From SZAS-7 sp964514655 (GTDB taxonomy: Bacteria > Chlamydiota > Chlamydiia > Chlamydiales > FEN-1388): 64,000 bases of DNA. Shown in pieces: positions 49,911 through 57,205 of the stretch; within the stretch, counting starts at the first letter, position 1, and each line of letters opens with the position of its first letter. The notes beneath the pieces are model-generated. The model was not told where the DNA came from. It saw only the letters and a program-made list of their open reading frames with translations, and did no database searches. The stretch is taken from the NCBI GenBank assembly GCA_964514655.1, contig CAZEQY010000002.1, positions 1-64,000 of the forward strand, written 5' to 3'. A program made the position numbers and the translations under genes.

Positions 49911-51494
49911 TTACAGGTGCTTTATCCAGTAGGTCATTTTATGGGGAGTGTCGTCGGTTTCGCCAACAATTTCGAACTGGGTTACGAAGCTGATGTCAGA
50001 ACATGAATAGCCACGACGCTCCCAGAAAGAGGAAAAGTAGGGCTTGTATAGCTTAGAGCCTTGGGGCGTAAGATGCTTCGTGCGCTCAGCCTCGTCGATG
50101 AGGAGGTAGGCAATGCCTTTGTAGCAGCCCGCTTTTCTTGCGTGCTCTTCTAAAGCCTCGCACATCTGTTGTTCTAGGCCCTGGCCGCGATACTCGGGCA
50201 GGAGCACGAGGTCGGCAATATAGAAAAGAGATTTAAGTTCGGTTCCGCTTTCTAAAAAGGGCTTTTTATAATGCTCAGCTCTATAGTCGCTCATGGGTAT
50301 GCCTGTAGCAAAACCTACAAGCTTTTTTGTTTCCTGATCATATACAGAAATGACTTTGGCACCTTGCACATTTTCGAGGGAGTCTAGGTAGTATTTATAC
50401 ACATAGTCTTTACCCTCTGCTGTATAGAGGTAGGGGTATTCGGAATAGACAGCGTTGCAAAGGTCCCACATTTCTTTGTAGTGGCCGGTTACAAATGACC
50501 CTTTTTGTTCTTCAAGCATAACGGGTGTAAGCTCGCGCAGCACGCCCGCATAGATTGTGCTAAGCTGTGAAGCTTTTGAGACAATGGCTTTTCTTGCGTG
50601 ACGCATCTCAACAAGGATTTTTGGGATGTTTACGGTGACTTCTGAAGGCTTTTTGCCCGTACTAAGCTCTTTTAACACACGCTTTCTTATGGCATGTGCG
50701 GCAATAAAACAGCCCGTACGCCCTTTGCCGGCAGCACAGTGGACGGTAATGGGGCTTTCAGGTGATGGGTGAGCAGCGTCCACGAGGTCCATATGCTTTG
50801 CTAAAAGAGGTATGTCGGGGGCGCCATCATAGTCTGGCCAGTTTATAAAGTGAAACTGTCTTACAACGCGCTTCTCACTTCCATCGCTTCGCTCAAGGAT
50901 ATACGTTCTTTTTGCAATAGAATAAGGGGTATCTTTCGCTGTGGCTACAGTCTCTTCTCCATCGAACTCTACCTTCCAGCCGTCAAAGCTAAGTGGCAAA
51001 AAGCCCTCTTGCCAAAATTCAATAGATTTTGGGTTTTCATACTCTGTAAGGTCATTTGGCATATTTAATGAGACGATAGTGGGTGATTGTGTGTGCACAA
51101 TCATTTTCCAGAAGTCTATATGGGTGTGTTTCATGGGAGCCTGTGAGGCAATATAGCGCTGCCCCTCAACCACAAGGTCACTCGCGTTTACAAAAAAACC
51201 ATTTATATCCCTACATGTACGGGCATCATCAAAGGGGACTGTGTAGGCCACACTGCCTATAAATTGTTCTTTATCTTTTTGAAAAACCTGGTCGGCAACT
51301 GCGGATGATTTAGCAATGCGTGATGAAATCTCCCCACATCTTTCAAATATTTCCTCAACGTTATTTTGTGCGTCTAGCGCTAAAGCAGCTCTAGTTTTTT
51401 CCTGTGTATCTAGCCACTCTTGATTACTAACTGGCAACATAGTAACTCCCACAACAAAAGATAATATAAATAACATACTATTTTTTCCCGCCAC
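49911..51494 (-). CDS. Tyrosine phosphatase-GNAT fusion with signal peptide
   Basis: The 527-residue protein starts with a Sec-type signal (MLFILSFVVGVTMLP). Residues about 75-330 are a classical protein tyrosine phosphatase. It shows an 'NAS' substrate-loop motif (FFVNASDLV), YIASQAPMKHTHIDFWKMI, the WPD loop (WPDYDG near 218) and the P-loop VHCAAGKGRTGCF near 252. The C-terminal third is a GNAT acetyltransferase with ADLVLLPEYRGQGLEQQMCE. The combination is unusual and all key catalytic residues are present. The start may be GTG at 51494 or ATG at 51476. The gene is flanked by a direct repeat of the dps 3' end. A secreted effector is inferred. Confidence 0.85.
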   Translation of the reverse strand: MAGKNSMLFILSFVVGVTMLPVSNQEWLDTQEKTRAALALDAQNNVEEIFERCGEISSRIAKSSAVADQVFQKDKEQFIGSVAYTVPFDDARTCRDINGFFVNASDLVVEGQRYIASQAPMKHTHIDFWKMIVHTQSPTIVSLNMPNDLTEYENPKSIEFWQEGFLPLSFDGWKVEFDGEETVATAKDTPYSIAKRTYILERSDGSEKRVVRQFHFINWPDYDGAPDIPLLAKHMDLVDAAHPSPESPITVHCAAGKGRTGCFIAAHAIRKRVLKELSTGKKPSEVTVNIPKILVEMRHARKAIVSKASQLSTIYAGVLRELTPVMLEEQKGSFVTGHYKEMWDLCNAVYSEYPYLYTAEGKDYVYKYYLDSLENVQGAKVISVYDQETKKLVGFATGIPMSDYRAEHYKKPFLESGTELKSLFYIADLVLLPEYRGQGLEQQMCEALEEHARKAGCYKGIAYLLIDEAERTKHLTPQGSKLYKPYFSSFWERRGYSCSDISFVTQFEIVGETDDTPHKMTYWIKHL

Positions 51495-51564
51495 AAAATT
51501 ACCTATAACTATAGATGAATTTTAACAAAAATGTCAATTATTTACTTTTTAAGTTGCCTGCATG

Positions 51565-51602
51565 TTCGCACCAACGAAAAGCAGGCCTGACATCTCGTAT
51601 AA
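51565..51602 (+). pseudogene. Remnant of a second dps 3' end
   Basis: Bases 51565-51586 repeat 49821-49842 of dps without a mismatch. The following bases to the stop codon match imperfectly after a small deletion. No upstream part of a dps gene is present. The remnant and dps lie in the same orientation and bracket the tyrosine phosphatase-GNAT gene, suggesting duplication or insertion at this place. Confidence 0.7.
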
Positions 51603-51603
51603 T

Positions 51604-53538
51604 CTATTCGTGGACGTATTCGATGCGGTTGGGGCCAACGGCTTGTACAAAAGCTTTAAGGGCCTGTACATTCACCATGTAGGTGACATAGCGGCGCCTT
51701 TGGGCATCTTGTAGCTTGTCCATTTCGTAGACAACGCGTGCATCTTGCACCTGTGGTGTTGCATCATCTGGGCCTAAAAGCACATCTACAGAGACTTGGC
51801 TTTGGCCGCCAATTTCTAGGAGGTCAAGTTCCTTTGTTGGCAGGTTTTTGCAAAACTCGGTAAAGTCACGATAGCGGGCTTGAGCAGCAATTTTATAGCT
51901 ATCGGGAGTTTCATATATAACCCCGGAAGTAATTTCAGATGCCGGGTCTCGAACAAGGAGCTTTATAGTATCAGGCTCTACATAGCCTCCATTTGTTGTA
52001 TATAAGGCGCGAATCGGGAGCGATACTGCTGCAGTTACTAGTAGGCTCACGGTATAAAGTGATGCTCCTAATACACTTGATGCCTTTTTGAAAAAGCCTT
52101 CCTTCGCATTCCATACGGCACTCCAGATAGTTTTGATCTTGCTTACCCATGGGAACATATAAAATGGCGTGTGATCGATGTAAGCCGAATATTCGCGCTC
52201 AATGGCGGCCTGGGCGCGCTCTAGGGCGCTAAGGTTTGAGTCATTTTGCCATTCTTTACCATGTACAACCCTAGCAAAGAGTCTACTTGGTAAAGTTGTC
52301 ATATAACCAACTGCACACTGAACACAAGCTGTAAAGAGGATAAAGACGTTCATAGCAAAATTATCTGAGCGTAGCGTAAACGAATTATCGCGCTTAGACT
52401 CTTTAATATATTCAGCAACATAGCGAAAATGTTGACGCAAGTGGCCAACATAATCAAACGCATAGGCGTGATGATCCTGCAAAAATTCTGCATACTGCTT
52501 AGAATAGCGCACATTGCCCCATTCAATCCATGTAGCTTTTGTGCCATCTTTTGGCCTGTCAATGTCATTTCTGTAGGCGGCTGCTGTCTTGAGTTCATCA
52601 AGATTTTGTGGTGCTCGGATAAAGGCCATCATAGCGTTATTTGTAGGGTCATCTTGTAAGACTAAAGCCTCTTTAGATACACGGGTAAAGTTGTGCTTTT
52701 CTAGCAGCTTTGTCCAGTAATCAAGAGTATGAAATTCGCGCACCTCTTTGCTTTCAATTGCCCAAGGTACATTGTCACTTGCATTTACAAAGCTATGCAC
52801 TACAGAAACTATGGCATGCTTGCTACTGTCTGTCACGTCGTGATCTCGAAGCAGTAGCACCGCACCCGGACGAAGTTTATCGTGCATTGATTGTACAAAT
52901 GCATCGTGGCGCTCTTGTGGTATATGGTGCAAACCTCCTAAGCAGTTTACCATATCGAGGCCTGCTTCGGGGATTTCATCGCCAAGAGCTTTATGAGTTT
53001 TTTCTGGCTCTAGATCCGGGTTTTGGCAATCAGCATCATTTAGCGGAACGTAGACTTCATCTTTATATGGATATTTCGCAAGTAGGCTTTGAGACTCGAT
53101 TTTTTCTTTTATTGACCCTTGTGCAGGACTATTGGCAACAGAATAAATCGTACCATCAAGAGGCATTTTGGCAGTCTTGCGGATAGTGTTGAGATAGCGC
53201 CTAAAGTAGATCTCTGCATAGTCATGAAAGGCCTCTTTCTTAAATGGCTTTGTAAGCTCTCTAGCTTGCTTGCCCATACCCTTTTGCAACACGTTAAGCG
53301 ATCTAATCTGATGAATTGGGCTGAAGGACTTTTCTGAATCTTTTATGCTTGCTACAAGCTCGTTGTAGATCATCTCGTCAGTTTTTGCCGGATCCTCAAG
53401 TATCCTTGCCATAGTAGCAAGCACCTTTTTCTCATCGAGCCTAAAGAAGATAGTTCGTAAAAAGTCTACAAACTCTTTTTGCATCTCGGGCGTTGTTTGA
53501 AAGACTGTGCGAAAGTGTGAAACAGGCTGTACACTCAT
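51604..53538 (-). CDS. Methyltransferase-like protein paired with FAD oxidoreductase
   Basis: The 644-residue protein contains a SAM-methyltransferase-like region at about residues 170-300, with LDMVNCLGGLHHIPQERHDA and LRPGAVLLLRDHDV, which read as the post-motif I part of a class I enzyme. Motif I itself is weak. Around residues 395-415 and 490-515 hydrophobic stretches (FAMNVFILFTACVQCAVGY; GASLYTVSLLVTAAVSLP) may be membrane segments. The start lies directly behind the stop of the FAD gene, with AAGGAGAT inside that gene's end, so the two are translationally coupled and probably work on one substrate. That substrate is unknown. Confidence 0.75.
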   Translation of the reverse strand: MSVQPVSHFRTVFQTTPEMQKEFVDFLRTIFFRLDEKKVLATMARILEDPAKTDEMIYNELVASIKDSEKSFSPIHQIRSLNVLQKGMGKQARELTKPFKKEAFHDYAEIYFRRYLNTIRKTAKMPLDGTIYSVANSPAQGSIKEKIESQSLLAKYPYKDEVYVPLNDADCQNPDLEPEKTHKALGDEIPEAGLDMVNCLGGLHHIPQERHDAFVQSMHDKLRPGAVLLLRDHDVTDSSKHAIVSVVHSFVNASDNVPWAIESKEVREFHTLDYWTKLLEKHNFTRVSKEALVLQDDPTNNAMMAFIRAPQNLDELKTAAAYRNDIDRPKDGTKATWIEWGNVRYSKQYAEFLQDHHAYAFDYVGHLRQHFRYVAEYIKESKRDNSFTLRSDNFAMNVFILFTACVQCAVGYMTTLPSRLFARVVHGKEWQNDSNLSALERAQAAIEREYSAYIDHTPFYMFPWVSKIKTIWSAVWNAKEGFFKKASSVLGASLYTVSLLVTAAVSLPIRALYTTNGGYVEPDTIKLLVRDPASEITSGVIYETPDSYKIAAQARYRDFTEFCKNLPTKELDLLEIGGQSQVSVDVLLGPDDATPQVQDARVVYEMDKLQDAQRRRYVTYMVNVQALKAFVQAVGPNRIEYVHE

Positions 53539-55242
53539 TTAGATCTCCTTATCATAATATTTTGCTGTATGGGCATTGCCAAACAGGTTTTCAGGATCAT
53601 ATTTTTGCTTGAGCGCACGCATACGCTCTACATTTTCTTGCCCATAGCAAGCTTCAAACTGCTCACGCGTAGCATAAGGCATATAGGCTTGGTAGTATAC
53701 GCCGCCCTCTTTTGCTAAGAAGGCATTAACGTCTTCTATCCATTTTTTTGTCTTGGCAATTTTAGCATCTGCCTTACTTTGCGCAAAACAGATCACCACA
53801 GCATAGCGGTCATCATCAGCATAAGGTAATACGGAAATGGTATCTTTTGGCGTAGGGCGAATAGTAGCATTGATAAGACGAACGTCGTTTGCCTTTAGTG
53901 TAACGCCCAAAAAGCGCAAGAAGTTTGAGAGCCTTTCTGGCTTGATAAAGTACTCCTGAAGCCACTGGGTGTGAAGGTTAGATTCTTTGAGCATCATAAA
54001 GGCATTGATGGGGGGGTGTAGCGCTTCGTTTCTTGTCATCACCTTATTTGCAAACATGGCCTCCTTTTCCCTATTCCAAAACCACTTTGTAAGCTGCTGC
54101 ACAAATATAGAGGAGAGATGGGCAAAGAGTTTTAAACCTATGCGCTCAATGCGTTTTCCTCGTTTTGGCTCTTGGGTGATTTTTCGAGAAATTGTGGCAT
54201 CAGCATGCTTTTCAAACCTATTCATGAATACGCGCTGAAGGGGATTGTCAGCAGTACTATCTAAGACAAGGCGCCCACCAAAGAGGGGTATGTCCTTGCC
54301 TTTGATGTTCTGCTTGTAGTCAGCGTCAAAATCATCGATACTAACTTCTGAAGTCACTTCTTTTAGTGTTTCGTTCTCTAAAATGTTGAACGTTACCTTG
54401 AGCACAACACCAAAGTAGCCAAGCGTGCCAAACATACAGCCAAAAAGTTCATCCTTAGGTGTCAGGGTGCGGATTTGACCCTCCGCATCTATGACTTCAA
54501 GAGATGTCACACAAGATGATAACGAGCCGTACTCATGCGCCCAGCCGTGGCAGTTAATGCCCACTGAGCCGCCTACTGAAAATGGATCTGAAGCTTGCTT
54601 TACGATAACGGATTTATTGATCTTATCAAGCTGAAGCTGTAGCTGTTCCCAGGTAGCTCCTGAGCCTACAGTGACTTGGCTTTTATCCTCGGAAAATTCA
54701 ATACTGTTAAGATGCTTCGTATTAATGACAATATTAGCAGATTTTGTGGGCACAGTTTGAGTGCCCTGGCTCATACCGGCTCCTATTACAGAAATCTGCT
54801 TCTTTTCTTGCTTTGCCTGTAGGACAAGCTTTTGTAGCTCTTCGTGAGTTTTTGGGTAATGAATAGCATCTACAGCCTTTCCAAATTGCGTTTCTACGCC
54901 AAAGGGACGAACTTCACTTGTCTTTGGGTGTTTTAAGAAAAAGCCAGATACTGACTCGGGCACTATAGCCCCGAGGGGAGAGAAGACAAAGCCTAGAGCA
55001 AATTTTGCTACCTTATCAGCCTTCTGATCAAATTTTTCTGTATTAATGGCCAAGATCATGCGAGGAATGCGCAGTATGAGTAGCTCACCGAGGGCAAAGA
55101 GGGGAAATACTGTAAGGCTAATTAAGCGAGCAAGCCCCTTACAAGCAGTTTTTACTGCGTAGTTTCTATTGTTACCAATAATAACAAGATTTTCTATTCC
55201 ACGAGCTATTGTTGCTGTTGGATGGCTAACCGCAAATTGCAT
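53539..55242 (-). CDS. FAD-binding oxidoreductase (FAD_binding_4 type)
   Basis: This 567-residue flavoprotein is of the vanillyl-alcohol-oxidase/aldonolactone-oxidase superfamily. The PP-loop is SVIGAGMSQGTQTVPTKSA with the following GSGATWEQLQLQLD, and the second FAD-contact block is FSVGGSVGINCHGWAHEYGS. A C-terminal GNAHTAKYY is typical. The N-terminus has a hydrophobic stretch (ISLTVFPLFALGELLIL, about residues 38-55) that may anchor it to a membrane. The methyltransferase-like gene follows with no gap. Decaprenyl-phosphoryl-ribose oxidase and sugar-lactone oxidases are relatives, but the substrate cannot be named. Confidence 0.87.
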   Translation of the reverse strand: MQFAVSHPTATIARGIENLVIIGNNRNYAVKTACKGLARLISLTVFPLFALGELLILRIPRMILAINTEKFDQKADKVAKFALGFVFSPLGAIVPESVSGFFLKHPKTSEVRPFGVETQFGKAVDAIHYPKTHEELQKLVLQAKQEKKQISVIGAGMSQGTQTVPTKSANIVINTKHLNSIEFSEDKSQVTVGSGATWEQLQLQLDKINKSVIVKQASDPFSVGGSVGINCHGWAHEYGSLSSCVTSLEVIDAEGQIRTLTPKDELFGCMFGTLGYFGVVLKVTFNILENETLKEVTSEVSIDDFDADYKQNIKGKDIPLFGGRLVLDSTADNPLQRVFMNRFEKHADATISRKITQEPKRGKRIERIGLKLFAHLSSIFVQQLTKWFWNREKEAMFANKVMTRNEALHPPINAFMMLKESNLHTQWLQEYFIKPERLSNFLRFLGVTLKANDVRLINATIRPTPKDTISVLPYADDDRYAVVICFAQSKADAKIAKTKKWIEDVNAFLAKEGGVYYQAYMPYATREQFEACYGQENVERMRALKQKYDPENLFGNAHTAKYYDKEI

Positions 55243-55333
55243 AATAAACCCTTAATTAAAGGAATAATTATAACAAGTTCTATTAATTTTTTTCAAGCCT
55301 TATTTAGCCAATCACTTTATACTATCATGGCTT

Positions 55334-57166
55334 ATGAACACTATTCGCGATGCATGTTTAGCAAGGCTTGCGCACTTTTCAGAGCCTATAAAAGGGGTAG
55401 CTTTACAACTCGTTGAGCAAAGGATGAGCTCTCAAGCTGAAGCCTTTACCCTTATCGACAATATCTTTACAGTTACCCTAAAGGTCGATTTTAACCGGGT
55501 GCCTTATACAGTATATGTTAAAGGTCTTAGACTGCTTCTTACAGAGGATGTAGAGGTAGTAACACATCGCTTGTCAGAATTTGCTAAGAAGGTGATTTTT
55601 CCAACTAGTCGCATACAAGCCTTTCCCGAAAGAGCCCAAATACTTGTGAAAAATGCTCTTGCTTATGCTATTGACCACGTAACAGAGCTTGAAACTCCTG
55701 ACCTCTATCTTCTTGTTATTGAGTCTGAGCTAGAAAAGTGGGAGGCAAGGCTAGTCGATATAACAGCTCGCTTTAAAGCTGTTGAGCCCTTTTTTATCCC
55801 GGAAATAGACCACATGCCCCTAGTAGCAGCGACCGAATGTTCAAAAGGAGATACTCCCTATTACGTGATGAAAGACGTTTTTGAAGTCTTTAAAGCAGGC
55901 CTAACCGACCAGGCTAACATGCTTTGTCACACACACTTGGGAGCTAGAGTTTGGACCAAGATCGATCCTCCAGCTACTTGCAGAACAGCAATACAAAATG
56001 TCATAGCATGTAGAAGGTACATTTTTACAAGTACTATACGCCCAAGTGCACATGTCGCTTTCTGCAACAATCTTGCAAGGCAGCACCTTAGATGTAACCA
56101 GCTTTTAGATGTCTATAGCCAATTTATAGGAAACTGGCGGGGACGTACCTACTGTACTCTAGAAGATGCTGTACGTACTATACCATGTCAGCTTACAGCA
56201 CCAACAGACATGCTATTTATGCCTCCAATAAAAACTAAGGCATGTGTTGACTCCCGCTCAAATCCGGTTCATCTACAACCGGTAGATCGTCAGGCACTTT
56301 ATTGCGAGCTTGAGCGATCAGATAAAACACTTCCTCAGGTGTTTACTGCGGGATCCGAGAAAGATAGCACCGAGTCCGGAATGCTTCTAGAAGGACAAAT
56401 TACCTATACTACATGCGCACGTCGTGGCAGAAGAGAGAGGATGGAAGATGCCCATCTTGTTACAACCATCACCCTTATGGATGGCACTGAGTGTCCATTT
56501 TTCGCGCTGATGGATGGACATGGGGGCAATGCTTCTGTTTCAGATCTACTTAAAGAAATGGTTGCACCTACAGTGCAGTCCTGGCTTAATGCCGCGCTCT
56601 TTGAAAAAGGGGACTTTGACCTTATCTTTCGCAATGCATTAAAAGTTGCAATGGTCCAACTAGATGCGCTAGTCAAAAGCATGTCTGAAATACCCTTTAG
56701 ATCCGGAAGCACCTGCATGTTCTGTTTTATCTATAAAAACAGGCTTTTTACGGTAAATATGGGGGACTCTCGTGCTGTTTTGAGCTCAGGCCACCAGCTT
56801 AATATCGAAGCCAACGCCTCAAGCCTAGAGTATCGCAAAAAAATCGAAAAGCGGGGTGGGACAATTACTAAAGAAGGGAGAATAGGGGTCCTTTTACCCT
56901 TTAGCAACTTTGGCAACTACGATAACCCCTACGTCCGCCCCTATACCGGAATTCACGTGGTAGCGCTAGAGCCACAATCCTCCTGCCACCTCCTTAGGCT
57001 TATCTTATGCTGCGATGGAGTGACAGATAGATGTACCACAGGCAAGCTTCAAGAGCTATTATGCCAGGGGAAATCTGCCCAAGACATAGTAGCATTAGCC
57101 TACGATGACGGCGCAGAAGACAACCTTACCGCCATCGTCCTCGATTTGCCCTATACTTTACAATAA
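55334..57166 (+). CDS. PP2C serine/threonine phosphatase with long N-terminal region
   Basis: The 610-residue protein has an unrecognised N-terminal 355 residues (Cys-rich, helical) and a complete PP2C domain after it. Metal and phosphate residues are visible in order: RRERMEDAHLV near 369, ALMDGHGGNAS near 393, RSGSTCMFCF near 456, NMGDSRAVLSSG near 476, CCDGVTDR near 560 and EDNLTAIVL near 596. The domain is of the eukaryotic type and looks catalytically intact, unlike the phosphatase at 34337. No signal peptide. It could oppose the kinases encoded nearby. No ribosome binding site is clear. Confidence 0.9.
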   Translation: MNTIRDACLARLAHFSEPIKGVALQLVEQRMSSQAEAFTLIDNIFTVTLKVDFNRVPYTVYVKGLRLLLTEDVEVVTHRLSEFAKKVIFPTSRIQAFPERAQILVKNALAYAIDHVTELETPDLYLLVIESELEKWEARLVDITARFKAVEPFFIPEIDHMPLVAATECSKGDTPYYVMKDVFEVFKAGLTDQANMLCHTHLGARVWTKIDPPATCRTAIQNVIACRRYIFTSTIRPSAHVAFCNNLARQHLRCNQLLDVYSQFIGNWRGRTYCTLEDAVRTIPCQLTAPTDMLFMPPIKTKACVDSRSNPVHLQPVDRQALYCELERSDKTLPQVFTAGSEKDSTESGMLLEGQITYTTCARRGRRERMEDAHLVTTITLMDGTECPFFALMDGHGGNASVSDLLKEMVAPTVQSWLNAALFEKGDFDLIFRNALKVAMVQLDALVKSMSEIPFRSGSTCMFCFIYKNRLFTVNMGDSRAVLSSGHQLNIEANASSLEYRKKIEKRGGTITKEGRIGVLLPFSNFGNYDNPYVRPYTGIHVVALEPQSSCHLLRLILCCDGVTDRCTTGKLQELLCQGKSAQDIVALAYDDGAEDNLTAIVLDLPYTLQ

Positions 57167-57185
57167 AATATTTGCTTGATATAAT
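57157..57185 (+). promoter_or_regulatory. Sigma-70 promoter of the 914-aa gene
   Basis: TTTACA, a 17-base spacer and TATAAT, overlapping the stop codon of the PP2C gene. AAAGGGGGG follows as ribosome binding site before the ATG at 57206. Confidence 0.75.
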
Positions 57186-57205
57186 ACCTATAAAGGGGGG
57201 CTATT

